Assembly (NCBI GenBank): GCA_030425395.1
Contig: JAUIAS010000006.1
Span: forward strand, 62,001 to 126,000
Direction: 5' to 3'
Source of the DNA: Alphaproteobacteria bacterium
GTDB lineage: Bacteria; Pseudomonadota; Alphaproteobacteria; Rhodobacterales; Rhodobacteraceae
DNA: 64,000 bases
In this document: positions 37,665 through 46,367 of the stretch, piece by piece
Numbering within the stretch: the first letter of the stretch is position 1
Layout of the letters: each line of letters starts with the position of its first letter
Notes under the pieces: model-generated
Databases searched by the model: none
Told to the model about the DNA's origin: nothing
The model's input: the letters and a program-made list of their open reading frames with translations, nothing else
Program-made: the position numbers and the translations under genes

Positions 37665-38192
37665 TACCAAAGGGTGGCAGCGATGGCGCGCCACCCTGCC
37701 AATCCGGACCATCCCGGTGTTGCCGGGCCGGTCCACCGAAACCGGGCCGGACTGCGCAGATTTTTCTGAAATCCGCTTTGTCCTGCTCGGTGGGAAATCC
37801 GCTGGTTTCCCACCGAACAAGGGGCGGGTGCGCTCGCCCTTAACGACGCTCAGGCCGCAGGCATAAAACAACGGGCGGTCAATGATTGAGCCTGAGCGGC
37901 GAACCTCGGGGGGCCTTGTGCCCCCCGTTTTTCTGCCCGCGCCATGCTCTTTTACAACCACCGGGCCAACGCGGCGGCGCATACATGTTTACGATAACAC
38001 AACCGAGCTGGGGCATCGGGTTTGTGACATCAAACCACCACAGGCCGATTCCCGACCGTCCGTTTGCCTTGGCCATGGTCGCGCGTGCAAAGGCTATGCT
38101 AGGCTTTTTTCAGGACGTGTTCCGCTTCGGCCCGAGGGGCAAGACATCAACCGCCCCGGTCTGCCAATACGCTCCGAAAGGAAGAGAGTTCA
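37665..38192. other. 528-base intergenic region after nrdJ
   Basis: No supported gene. It contains two CCGGGCCGG direct repeats near 37725-37760, an 11-pair perfect hairpin TCGGTGGGAAA/TTTCCCACCGA (37787-37797 and 37806-37816), the nrdJ terminator, and a 71-codon frame (37985-38200) rejected for lack of a ribosome binding site and atypical codons. Confidence 0.55.
37907..37932 (+). terminator. Intrinsic terminator after nrdJ
   Basis: CGGGGGGC-cttgt-GCCCCCCG, eight pairs, then TTTTT (37928-37932). It lies 243 bases after the nrdJ stop, giving a long 3' UTR. Confidence 0.85.
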
Positions 38193-38705
38193 ATGAGTGA
38201 CATGGATTGGCCCGATGTGTTGCCAGAACCGGGATCAATGATCGTCTCGGCGGGGTTCTCGGCCCGGTCTCTTGATGGGTCCGGCGCGGTTTTGCTGTCA
38301 GGCGACATAGAGGCCGCCATGGCCCAACTGGCACCGGGCGCACCGATGCTGGGCCTGTTGGACGAGCAGCCCGAATTCGCAAGTTTCGCATTGCGCATTG
38401 CCCCCGACCGCGCGCTGCTGTGCTCCGACCTGCCTCTGGACACCGCACCGGGGACGCTGGCGGGGGGCTTTTCGGTGCGTGCCGCGGGCGACCATTATTC
38501 TGTCTTCCGCCTCGAAGGCGCGCGCGCCCGGCTCATCCTCGCAGCCCTTGTGGGGGAAACCCAAGCCTCTTCTATCGCGGTGGGGCACATTGGCGATAGC
38601 GCCTGCCTTGTGTCATCCACGCCCGCAGGCTTCGAAATTCGTGTCCCGCGCGCGGATGCCCCGGCAATTTGGGGGCTGGTCTCTCATCTTGCGGATGCGC
38701 TCTGA
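38193..38705 (+). CDS. Hypothetical protein, weakly like sarcosine oxidase gamma subunit
   Basis: 170 residues, soluble, no signal or membrane segment. The order of blocks RIAPDRALLCSDLPL, GDHYSVFRLEGARARLILAAL and SIAVGHIGDSACLVS...FEIRVPRADA resembles the SoxG fold (related to the GcvT substrate domain) in pattern rather than strong identity. If so, its partners (soxBDA) are absent here. GGAAGAGAG precedes ATG 38193. It could also be an orphan folate-binding-like protein. Function not assigned. Confidence 0.7.
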   Translation: MSDMDWPDVLPEPGSMIVSAGFSARSLDGSGAVLLSGDIEAAMAQLAPGAPMLGLLDEQPEFASFALRIAPDRALLCSDLPLDTAPGTLAGGFSVRAAGDHYSVFRLEGARARLILAALVGETQASSIAVGHIGDSACLVSSTPAGFEIRVPRADAPAIWGLVSHLADAL

Positions 38706-38747
38706 TCCGTGATGCCCGCCCGTTATTCGGTCCTGCCGCACAGACCG

Positions 38748-38808
38748 CTTCTTCTGGCCTGAAATACTCCGGGGGAGGCGCGCAAAGCGCGACGGGGGCA
38801 GCGCCCCC
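38748..38808 (+). repeat. Dispersed intergenic repeat, copy D
   Basis: Core CTTCTTCTGGCCTGAAATAC...GGGGG (38748-38775), followed by GCGCGC-aaa-GCGC and a GGGGGC-agc-GCCCCC hairpin (38794-38808). It lies between the SoxG-like gene and the methyltransferase gene. Confidence 0.75.
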
Positions 38809-38897
38809 AACTGCATGCCGTCGAAGTCTGCCAAAGACACTGGCCCCTGTCGGCGCTTTCTGACAGAAAGGGCGCGAAACCCGCAACGGAGACGGGA

Positions 38898-39602
38898 ATG
38901 CCAAGACTGAAAAATCATGCCGCCCGCGAACAGTGGATTGCCAAGACGCTGCGCGCCTTGCCGCAAGGGTCCAGCCTTCTGGACGTCGGGGCGGGGGAAT
39001 GCGCCTACAAGCCGTATTGCGACCATCTCGATTATCTCGCGCAGGATATCGCCGAATATGACGGCACCGGTGCCGAGGGATTGCACACGGGCAGTTGGGA
39101 CACATCCCGGTTGGATTTTATCTGTGATCTTTATGATATCCCCGAGGATCGTCAGTTCGATACGGTCTTTTGTTCCGAGGTGCTGGAACATGTCGTGGAC
39201 CCGGTGCGCGCGGTCGAAAAGCTTGTTGCCCTGACCAAACCGGGCGGGCGGATCATCGTGACGGCCCCTTTCACCTCGATCACCCATTTTGCCCCGTATC
39301 ATTTCTGCACCGGCTTTTCGCAGTATTTCTACAAGGAGCATTTCGGTCGTCTGGACTGCGAGATCGAGGAAATGACCGCCAATGGCGGGTATTTCGATGT
39401 GATGGATCAGGAACTTGGCCGCGTTGCGCGCGTGCGCAAGCAGTTTGGTGCCGGCTTTCGGGAACCGCTGACGTTTCTTCTGATGCAACTGGCCCGGTTG
39501 AACGTGCGTCTGATCGCGGCGCTGGACGGTGACCGGATGAACCGAAACTCCGCACAGTTGCACACGTTTGGTTGGTTTGTGGTGGCCCGCAAGGCCGGTT
39601 GA
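38898..39602 (+). CDS. Class I SAM-dependent methyltransferase
   Basis: 234 residues. SAM motif I is SLLDVGAGECAY (about residues 26-37); FDTVFCSEVLEHVVDPVRAV is the motif IV/V region, and LTKPGGRIIVTAPF follows. The second half (TSITHFAPYHFCTGFSQYFY) is typical of a methyltransferase-11-like group acting on small molecules, lipids or glycans. Substrate unknown. Convergent with the MttB-family gene, 20 bases between stops. Confidence 0.88.
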   Translation: MPRLKNHAAREQWIAKTLRALPQGSSLLDVGAGECAYKPYCDHLDYLAQDIAEYDGTGAEGLHTGSWDTSRLDFICDLYDIPEDRQFDTVFCSEVLEHVVDPVRAVEKLVALTKPGGRIIVTAPFTSITHFAPYHFCTGFSQYFYKEHFGRLDCEIEEMTANGGYFDVMDQELGRVARVRKQFGAGFREPLTFLLMQLARLNVRLIAALDGDRMNRNSAQLHTFGWFVVARKAG

Positions 39603-39622
39603 CGGCCTCTGCGGGGGTTTCT

Positions 39623-41173
39623 TTAGACGGTGAGGTAAATGTTGAACCGCGCCCGGATCGCCGCATCCGTGGCCGGGTCAAAGGCCGCGCGGGGGCGATC
39701 CGCCAGAATGCTTTCTTTCTTTTGCCGGGCGGTGTCGATCAGATCGGGCTTGTCCTTTTCTACCCACTCCTTCGGCGAATGCCGGTTGCCGCTGATGGGA
39801 TAGACGTGATCGCTTTGCATCCGGCTCAGCGTCTGATCATGCCCGAGGTAATGGTTCGGACCGCCCAGACAGGTGTCGCGCATCGCCTCCAGCCCAATGG
39901 TGTCGTCGTCGACCTCGATGCCGCGCACGCAGCGCAGCGCCTGGCCGATGATATCGTCCCCCAGGATCAGGCTTTCGTGGCAGAACCCGAGCAGAGACGC
40001 GTGCATGCCCGCCGCCTCGTAGATCATGTTGCCCCCTGACAATCCGGCCAGAACGTTGGAACACATCTGTTCCCAGCCCGCCTGCATATCGGGCAGCTTG
40101 GCGTCGGATGCACCCGCCGCGGTGCCCCCGGACACCCCATAGAACCGGTGCATTTGTGCGCAACCCGCGCTGAGCAATGCCTGTTCCCCCGACCCGATGG
40201 ACATCGCTCCTGTGCGCAGGTCCAGCCCAAAGGGCCAGGTTCCGAAAATCGCCGGATGGCCGGGTGAAATGGCGTTGACATAGACCAGACCGGCAAGCAC
40301 TTCGGCCACCGATTGCATGATGGCCCCGGCGATGGTCGACGGGGCCGTCGCGCCCGCCATGCCCGCCGAAAGCAGCAACACCGGCATGCCGCCGCGAATG
40401 CATTCTTCCATCACCTGACAGCTTTCGGTGGCGAATTTCATCGGTGGCACGACAAAGCAGTTCGAGTTCGACATGAACGGGCGCGCGCGCCACGCCTCTT
40501 CGCTCCCGGCAATCATATGCAACATCTCGAGCGCGGGGCCGACGTGTTCGGGCACGGTGAAGGAGGTTCCGATATGCTTCATCGTGCCTGCGCAACATCC
40601 GTAGACCGTGTTCAGGTCCATCTCGAGGTTGTCGGTGATATCGCGGCACACCATCGGACGTTGCAGGAAATGAACATTGTCCAGACGGTCGGTGATCCGC
40701 GCGGCGTCGTGCAGGTCTTGCAATGTGCTTTCGCGGTAGTGGCGCCCGTCAGGTTCGACCATGTGCACCGCGGCACCGGCGGTGCCATAATGCACCCGTG
40801 TGCCGCTGAGATCGAGATCATGCGCCGGATCGCGTGCGCAAAGCGTGATGTCGCGAGCGGCCTTGGCCAGCGCATCCTCGACCACTGCGGCGGGAAAGCG
40901 GATGCGCCCGTCATCGCCAAGGATCGCGCCTGCGGCGACCATGGCGTCGATCCCACTTTGCGGGGCATCGGCCAGACCGATGGTTTCCAGCGCCTCAAGG
41001 GCGGCGCGGTGGATGCGCAGAACCTCTGCCTCGCTCAGGGGGGAATACTGACCGCCGCTCAGGCCCGCGCGGATCGGGCGGAGGTGGTCGGGAAGGGCGC
41101 TGGCGCGGGCCGCGCGACGTGCGGAACGCCCGCCGCTACGGGCGCTGGCGCGAATTGGTGCGTTATCATTCAT
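39623..41173 (-). CDS. Trimethylamine methyltransferase (MttB) family protein, non-pyrrolysine type
   Basis: 516 residues, TIM-barrel corrinoid-dependent methyltransferase superfamily (EVLRIHRAALEALETIG, HYGTAGAAVHMVEPDG, GTMKHIGTSFTVPEH, GYC-like C-terminal blocks). No in-frame TAG, so no pyrrolysine; such homologues demethylate quaternary amines such as glycine betaine in other bacteria. No corrinoid protein gene is adjacent, so the substrate and methyl acceptor are open. The first 40 residues are Arg/Ala-rich and probably disordered. ATG 41173. Confidence 0.87.
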   Translation of the reverse strand: MNDNAPIRASARSGGRSARRAARASALPDHLRPIRAGLSGGQYSPLSEAEVLRIHRAALEALETIGLADAPQSGIDAMVAAGAILGDDGRIRFPAAVVEDALAKAARDITLCARDPAHDLDLSGTRVHYGTAGAAVHMVEPDGRHYRESTLQDLHDAARITDRLDNVHFLQRPMVCRDITDNLEMDLNTVYGCCAGTMKHIGTSFTVPEHVGPALEMLHMIAGSEEAWRARPFMSNSNCFVVPPMKFATESCQVMEECIRGGMPVLLLSAGMAGATAPSTIAGAIMQSVAEVLAGLVYVNAISPGHPAIFGTWPFGLDLRTGAMSIGSGEQALLSAGCAQMHRFYGVSGGTAAGASDAKLPDMQAGWEQMCSNVLAGLSGGNMIYEAAGMHASLLGFCHESLILGDDIIGQALRCVRGIEVDDDTIGLEAMRDTCLGGPNHYLGHDQTLSRMQSDHVYPISGNRHSPKEWVEKDKPDLIDTARQKKESILADRPRAAFDPATDAAIRARFNIYLTV

Positions 41174-41442
41174 GGGTCTACCGGTGCAAAATCGGGTGGA
41201 AATGGTTCTGGCGGTTGGCTCAGCGGTTTGCTGGGCGTCCGCGTGCTGGGCGTCCGCGTGCCGCGCGCCCGCGCCCGGCACCGATTGTGCGATCGATCAG
41301 CATGATTTTCCATGCGTCACCGGCCATGCGCTCTCCGAACATTGTCTATGATCAGAGTGTGAAAGGGATGGCACCCATTCTGTCCTGTTTGCGACCGGCG
41401 GGTTCGAACGCGACGTCTTTATTCGCCGCGCTGCAGCGCGTT

Positions 41443-42633
41443 TCAGCCTGTCTGGCGGGCGGTCAGCGCCATACTCCGGGCAGTGTTGCAGAGCCGCTCA
41501 AGCGCATCTCCAAGCCGGTCGTCGTCCACGGTTAGGGCCACGCGCACGTGGCCCGCAGCGGCCGCGCCAAAGCTTTCGCCCGGCATCACGGCGATGCCCT
41601 GGGCGTCAAGCAGGGCCTCGGCAAACCCGATGCCGCTTTGACCGGTGGCGCGGATATCGAGCATGCAATACATCGCCCCCTGCGCGGGAACGAGGCCGAC
41701 CAGATTCTGCTGGCTCATGATCTCACGGGCCAGCGCCCGGCGACGACGGAAAGGGGCGGCGACCCGCTCTTCCAACTCCGGGCCTGCATTGAGCGCAAAC
41801 AAGGCCGCTTCCTGAATATAACCGGGCACGCCATAGGTGGTGTGGGTGGCAAGGGTGATCAGGTGGTCGATGGCGTCTTGTGGCCCGACGATCCAACCGC
41901 AGCGCGATCCGGTCATGGCATGGGATTTGGACATGGACCCCACAACAAGCGTCCGGTCCGCCATGCCGGTCAGGGCGCGCGGTGACAGGTGTTCGCCTTC
42001 CCAGACCTGCGTGTCATAGACCTCGTCCGAGATCAGCCACAGATCATGGTCATGGCAAAGCCCGGCGATGCCTTCCAGAGTATCGCGTCCATAGATTACG
42101 CCGGTGGGATTGTTGGGCGTGTTGATCAAGAGCGACCGCGCCCCTTGCGCCTGTGCACGGATATCTTCGGCGCGCGGCTGAAACGCGTCCCCGGCATGTG
42201 CGGCAACGGGAACGGGCACGGCCCCCACGCCACGGATCGTGCCGGGGTAGGTTGCATAATAGGGGTCGATGAACAGCGCCCGGTCGCCTTCGTCGCAGGT
42301 GGCGTGATGGGCGGCAAACAACGCCGATTGTCCCCCGGGTGTGATCAGCACGTTTTCGCGCGTGGTGGGCACGCCGGTGCGCGCGGCAACCCGCGCGGCC
42401 ACCGCATCGCGCAGCGCATCGACACCGGGCACCATGGCATAACCGGTATGCCCGGCCCGTGCGGCAGCATCCATCGCCGTCAGGATCGCGGGATCTGTGC
42501 CGATGTCATGTTCGCCGATCGTCAGTTCGGTCACCGGTTCGCCCTGCGCGGCCATGGCGCGCGCGCGATAAAACAGCTCCCAGCCATCGGAACCGGTTCC
42601 GGTCAGGTGCGTGATGCGGTGCGACAAATTCAT
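41443..42633 (-). CDS. Pyridoxal-phosphate-dependent aminotransferase (class I/II)
   Basis: 396 residues. LLINTPNNPTGVIYG, LISDEVYDTQVWEG and the PLP-lysine block VGSMSKSHAMTGSRCGW are visible. It resembles the aspartate/aromatic aminotransferase family; substrate unknown. GAAAGGAGCC lies just before ATG 42633. A 51-base gap to MmcQ contains a CTGA-ccctc-TCAG hairpin in the leader. Confidence 0.88.
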   Translation of the reverse strand: MNLSHRITHLTGTGSDGWELFYRARAMAAQGEPVTELTIGEHDIGTDPAILTAMDAAARAGHTGYAMVPGVDALRDAVAARVAARTGVPTTRENVLITPGGQSALFAAHHATCDEGDRALFIDPYYATYPGTIRGVGAVPVPVAAHAGDAFQPRAEDIRAQAQGARSLLINTPNNPTGVIYGRDTLEGIAGLCHDHDLWLISDEVYDTQVWEGEHLSPRALTGMADRTLVVGSMSKSHAMTGSRCGWIVGPQDAIDHLITLATHTTYGVPGYIQEAALFALNAGPELEERVAAPFRRRRALAREIMSQQNLVGLVPAQGAMYCMLDIRATGQSGIGFAEALLDAQGIAVMPGESFGAAAAGHVRVALTVDDDRLGDALERLCNTARSMALTARQTG

Positions 42634-42684
42634 GGCTGGCTCCTTTCGGGCTTTGCCTGAGAGGGTCAGAGCGCCCTTGAATTG

Positions 42685-43032
42685 TCAATCAGTGCGTTGC
42701 GGCAACTCCGCTTGCACCTTGCGCGGCAGGCCTGCGCGGATCACGTCATAGGATACTGCGATGCGATGGCATAATTCATCCGCCTGCGTGCCCCATGGAA
42801 GGTGAATCCACGAGCGATGAAAATAGGGGGCCTTGATGCCCACGCCCGCGTCAATCAGCATCTGCGCCGTGTCCACATCCGGCGTCTTGACCGAGACGCC
42901 GGTGTCGGCGATGCCGATGGTGGCAAACATCTTGCCCCCGATTTTCCACGCATCATGCCCGCCGCCCCATGGGTCGGACCATTCCGCCCCCGGCAGCGTC
43001 GCGCAAAAGGCCTGAACGACAGGTCGTGACAT
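42685..43032 (-). CDS. MmcQ/YjbR family DNA-binding-like protein
   Basis: 115 residues. The MmcQ/YjbR fold (double-wing) blocks FCATLPGAEWSDPWGGGHDAWKIG and SWIHLPWGTQADELCHRI are present. Family function is not well established; a DNA-binding role is suggested only by structure. ATG 43032 with GGAGGGG upstream is preferred to ATG 43065. Divergent from the cysS leader. Confidence 0.85.
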   Translation of the reverse strand: MSRPVVQAFCATLPGAEWSDPWGGGHDAWKIGGKMFATIGIADTGVSVKTPDVDTAQMLIDAGVGIKAPYFHRSWIHLPWGTQADELCHRIAVSYDVIRAGLPRKVQAELPQRTD

Positions 43033-43085
43033 GGCAGCCCCTCCAGACAGTGTGCAGCATTGCAATAACAGGCTTGGCGCGGCGA

Positions 43086-43151
43086 ATGAACGGTGTTAGC
43101 CATGACCCCATGAAGAGCATTTGCATCATCTGCTGCATTATTCCCTGCTGA
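43086..43151 (+). CDS. Cysteine-rich leader peptide upstream of cysS (candidate attenuator)
   Basis: A 21-codon frame (ATG 43086), or 13 codons from ATG 43110, ends KSICIICCIIPC-stop: four TGC Cys codons (43122, 43131, 43134, 43146) in nine sense codons. It ends 83 bases before the cysS start and directly before a long stem-loop. Position and composition fit a ribosome-stalling sensor of charged tRNA-Cys, analogous to amino-acid attenuators and to polycysteine leader frames known in mycobacteria. Neither ATG has a good ribosome binding site, so initiation is unresolved. A weak -35-like TTGCAA lies at 43060-43065. Confidence 0.5.
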   Translation: MNGVSHDPMKSICIICCIIPC

Positions 43152-43159
43152 CATCGTCG

Positions 43160-43223
43160 CGCGGGCTGCTCTTTCACGTTTCCAAACTTGCCGAAAGTCG
43201 CTAAGCCCGCGGGCAAAACCGCG
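43160..43223 (+). promoter_or_regulatory. Predicted alternative RNA structures in the cysS leader
   Basis: Structure 1: CGCGGGCT (43160-43167) pairs with AGCCCGCG (43204-43211), extended inside by CTTTC/GAAAG (43171-43175, 43193-43197) and GTTT/AAAC (43178-43187). Structure 2: CGCGG (43208-43212) pairs with CCGCG (43219-43223), sharing bases 43208-43211 with structure 1, so the two exclude each other. Structure 2 ends next to the likely cysS ribosome binding site (GAGG-type, about 43225-43228). A ribosome on the Cys codons would reach toward 43160. Confidence 0.45.
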
Positions 43224-43234
43224 TGAGGCCGATT

Positions 43235-44602
43235 GTGACAATCAAACTCTACAACACCAAGACACGTGCCAAGGAAGATCTGGCACCGATCAATCCTGAC
43301 AATGTGCGCATGTATGTCTGTGGGCCGACGGTCTATGACCGCGCACATCTGGGCAATGCGCGCCCTGCGATCGTGTTTGACGTGCTGTTCCGCCTGCTGC
43401 GCCACACCTACGGTGCCGATCACGTGACCTATGTGCGCAATTTCACCGACGTGGATGACAAGATTATCGCGCGGGCCGAGCGTGACAATAAACCGATTTC
43501 CGAGATCACCGCCGAAACGACGCAATGGTATCTCGATGACATGGCCGCGGTGGGGGTGATGGAGCCTGATCATATGCCCCGTGCCACCCAGTTCATCCCG
43601 CAGATGATCGCGATGATCGAGGATCTGATCGGCAAAGGCCACGCCTATGCCGCAGAGGGCCACGTTCTTTTCGCGGTGGACAGCTACAAGGACTATGGCG
43701 CGCTTTCGGGCAGGTCGGTGGATGACATGATCGCCGGTGCGCGGGTCGAGATCGCCCCCTACAAACGCAACCCGATGGATTTCGTCCTGTGGAAGCCGTC
43801 TGACGCCGACACACAGGGCTGGGACAGCCCGTGGGGCTATGGCCGTCCGGGCTGGCACATCGAATGTTCGGCCATGGCCTATGAATTGCTGGGCGAGGAT
43901 TTCGACATTCACGGCGGCGGCAACGACCTGATGTTTCCCCACCACGAAAACGAAATTGCGCAAAGCTGCTGCGCTCATCCTGAGGGCGGGTTTGCAAAAA
44001 TATGGCTGCACAACGAGATGTTGCAGGTCGAAGGCAAGAAGATGTCCAAGAGCCTTGGCAACTTCTTTACCGTCCGCGACCTGCTGGATCAGGGAATTCC
44101 CGGCGAGGTGATCCGGTTTGTCATGCTCTCGACCCACTACCGCAAGCCGATGGACTGGACCGAGAAGAAGGCGAAAGAGGCGGAGGCAACGCTTCGGAAA
44201 TGGTATGCGCAAGCGAATACCGCTATCGACACTTCCGAGCCTTATGTTGCGGTAATCGCTGCCCTGCGCGATGACCTGAATACGTCTCTTGCATTGGCCG
44301 AATTGCATCAGCTGTCACATGCCGATGACACGTCCGCTTTGCGGGCTTCGTTGCAGTTTCTCGGTTTGATGGGAGCGGAGACACCCAAATGGGCGACCAC
44401 GCCGGTCGTGGAGTTGACCTCTTATGTAGAGAGCTTGTCAACGCTCCGCGAAACCGCAATGCAAACCAAGGATTTCTCGGCTGTCGATGCAATGAAATCA
44501 GCGCTGGTCGCTGCGGGCGTTGAAGTGCGCATGTCCAAAGCAGGCGTCGAACTGGTCCCCGGCCCTGACTTCGACCCGTCCAAGTTGAAGGACCTCTTAT
44601 GA
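43235..44602 (+). CDS. cysS: Cysteine--tRNA ligase
   Basis: 455 residues. Class I synthetase: [19 protein letters not shown] contains zinc-ligand Cys29 and the HIGH motif HLGN (38-41). WHIECSAMA and HHENEIAQS supply other Zn ligands, and KKMSKSLGN (about 268-276) is the KMSKS loop. Start: GTG 43235 ([11 protein letters not shown]) has GTGAGG upstream; GTG 43223 is an in-frame alternative. Likely controlled by the Cys-rich leader. Confidence 0.96.
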   Translation: MTIKLYNTKTRAKEDLAPINPDNVRMYVCGPTVYDRAHLGNARPAIVFDVLFRLLRHTYGADHVTYVRNFTDVDDKIIARAERDNKPISEITAETTQWYLDDMAAVGVMEPDHMPRATQFIPQMIAMIEDLIGKGHAYAAEGHVLFAVDSYKDYGALSGRSVDDMIAGARVEIAPYKRNPMDFVLWKPSDADTQGWDSPWGYGRPGWHIECSAMAYELLGEDFDIHGGGNDLMFPHHENEIAQSCCAHPEGGFAKIWLHNEMLQVEGKKMSKSLGNFFTVRDLLDQGIPGEVIRFVMLSTHYRKPMDWTEKKAKEAEATLRKWYAQANTAIDTSEPYVAVIAALRDDLNTSLALAELHQLSHADDTSALRASLQFLGLMGAETPKWATTPVVELTSYVESLSTLRETAMQTKDFSAVDAMKSALVAAGVEVRMSKAGVELVPGPDFDPSKLKDLL

Positions 44603-44618
44603 CCTTCATCCGATCAGA

Positions 44619-44681
44619 GGACGGTCCCCGACCGCGGGTGGGGGTGAAGCCCCCGCCCGGGGGGGCGGTCGGGGGCTGTCC
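44619..44681 (+). other. 63-base compound hairpin between cysS and cimA
   Basis: Three nested stems: GGAC/GTCC (44619-44622, 44678-44681), CCCCGACCGC/GCGGTCGGGG (44626-44635, 44665-44674) and GGGTGGGGG/CCCCCGCCC (44636-44644, 44650-44658) with a TGAAG loop and a GGGGGG bulge. Extremely GC-rich, no T-run after it. Could block transcripts, protect the cysS 3' end, or regulate cimA; undetermined. Confidence 0.7.
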
Positions 44682-44750
44682 GGTGCGCTGTGACACCTCG
44701 GGCGCGGTGCGGGCAAGCCGCGCGGGAACAGACGGGCAAGGAGTCGCGAT

Positions 44751-46367
44751 ATGACAAAAGACCGCCTCTATATCTACGACACCACCCTGCGGGACGGGCA
44801 GCAGACGCAGGGTGTGCAGTTCTCCACTGATGAAAAACGCCTGATCGCCGAGGCGCTCGACCGTTTGGGTGTGGATTACATCGAAGGCGGCTGGCCCGGC
44901 GCCAACCCCACCGACAGCGCCTTTTTCGACGCGGCCCCCAAGACCCGCGCCACCATGACCGCCTTTGGGATGACCAAGCGCGCGGGACGGTCGGCCGAAA
45001 ACGATGATGTTCTGGCGGCCGTGATGAATGCCAATACTCCGGCTGTCTGTCTGGTGGGCAAATCCAACATTTTTCACGTGACCGATGCGCTTGGCATCGC
45101 GCCTGACGAAAACATCGACAACATCCGTGCCTCTGTCGCGCATATCGTGGCGCAGGGCCGCGAGGCGCTATTTGACGCCGAACACTTCTTTGATGGGTAT
45201 GCCACCGATCCCGGCTATGCGCGGGCTTGTCTTGATGCCGCGCTGGAGGCGGGTGCGCGGTGGCTCGTGCTGTGCGATACCAACGGCGGAACCATGCCCA
45301 CGCAGATCGGTGAAACCGTGGCGGCGCTGATCGCCGACGGCATACCCGGCGACCGGATCGGCATTCACACCCATAACGATACCGAACAGGCCGTAGCGGG
45401 AAGCCTTGCCGCGGTCGAGGCGGGCGCGCGCCAGATCCAAGGCACGCTCAACGGGCTTGGCGAACGCTGCGGCAATGCCAACCTGACCACCCTGATCCCC
45501 ACGATCAAGCTCAAGGCCCCTTATGCCAGCCAGTTCGAGACAGGCATATCCGATGTCGCCCTTGAAGGGCTGACGCGGGTATCGCGGATGCTGGACGATA
45601 TCCTGAACCGGGTTCCCAATCGGCAATCGGCCTATGTCGGATCGGCGGCCTTTGCGCACAAAGCCGGGCTGCACGCCAGCGCGATCCTGAAGAACCCGGC
45701 CACCTATGAACATATCGACCCCGCACAGGTCGGCAATGCGCGCATCATTCCGATGTCCAATCAGGCCGGACAATCGAACCTGCGCCGCCGTCTTGGCGAT
45801 GCAAACATTGCGGTTGAACCGGGCGATCCGGCCTTGGCGCGCATTCTTGACCGGGTCAAGGACCGCGAAGCGCAGGGGTATTCCTATGACACCGCGCAGG
45901 CATCATTCGAGTTGCTGGCGCGCGATGAACTGGGCCAATTGCCCCAGTATTTTGAGGTCAAGCGCTACCGCGTGACGGTTGAGCGACGCAAGAACAAGTA
46001 TGACCGCATGGTCAGCCTTTCGGAAGCCGTCGTGGTGGTCAAGGTGGATGGTGAAAAGAAGCTCTCCGTTTCCGAAAGCATGGACGAAACCGGCGGCGAT
46101 CGTGGCCCGGTCAACGCGCTGGCCAAGGCATTGGCCAAGGATCTGGGTCAATATTCCGGTATCATCGACGATATGCGGCTTGTCGATTTCAAGGTGCGCA
46201 TCACCCAAGGCGGCACCGAAGCCGTGACCCGCGTCATCATCGACAGTGAAGACGGGCAGGGGCGGCGCTGGTCCACCGTCGGGGTCAGCGCAAATATCGT
46301 GGATGCCAGCTTTGAAGCCTTGCTGGATGCGATCCGCTGGAAGCTCGTCAGGGAAATTGAAAAATGA
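44751..46367 (+). CDS. cimA: (R)-citramalate synthase
   Basis: 538 residues. Condenses pyruvate and acetyl-CoA to citramalate, the threonine-independent entry to isoleucine synthesis. The HMGL-like barrel has YDTTLRDGQQTQGVQFS, HTHNDTEQAVAG and QIQGTLNGLGERCGNANL. A C-terminal LeuA-type regulatory domain (about 400-538) suggests isoleucine feedback. AAGGAG lies before ATG 44751. Its stop overlaps the next gene (ATGA). Confidence 0.93.
   Translation: MTKDRLYIYDTTLRDGQQTQGVQFSTDEKRLIAEALDRLGVDYIEGGWPGANPTDSAFFDAAPKTRATMTAFGMTKRAGRSAENDDVLAAVMNANTPAVCLVGKSNIFHVTDALGIAPDENIDNIRASVAHIVAQGREALFDAEHFFDGYATDPGYARACLDAALEAGARWLVLCDTNGGTMPTQIGETVAALIADGIPGDRIGIHTHNDTEQAVAGSLAAVEAGARQIQGTLNGLGERCGNANLTTLIPTIKLKAPYASQFETGISDVALEGLTRVSRMLDDILNRVPNRQSAYVGSAAFAHKAGLHASAILKNPATYEHIDPAQVGNARIIPMSNQAGQSNLRRRLGDANIAVEPGDPALARILDRVKDREAQGYSYDTAQASFELLARDELGQLPQYFEVKRYRVTVERRKNKYDRMVSLSEAVVVVKVDGEKKLSVSESMDETGGDRGPVNALAKALAKDLGQYSGIIDDMRLVDFKVRITQGGTEAVTRVIIDSEDGQGRRWSTVGVSANIVDASFEALLDAIRWKLVREIEK

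Noticed and set aside
37985-38200. 71-codon frame overlapping the start of the SoxG-like gene
   Set aside because: No ribosome binding site, atypical codon use (AGG, ATA, CTA, AGA), and it overlaps a better gene start.
42634-42684. Glycine-riboswitch-like words (CTCTCAGGCAAA) in the leader of the aminotransferase at 41443-42633
   Set aside because: Only 51 bases separate it from the MmcQ stop, too short for an aptamer, and the CCGAAGG core is missing; treated as a simple leader hairpin.
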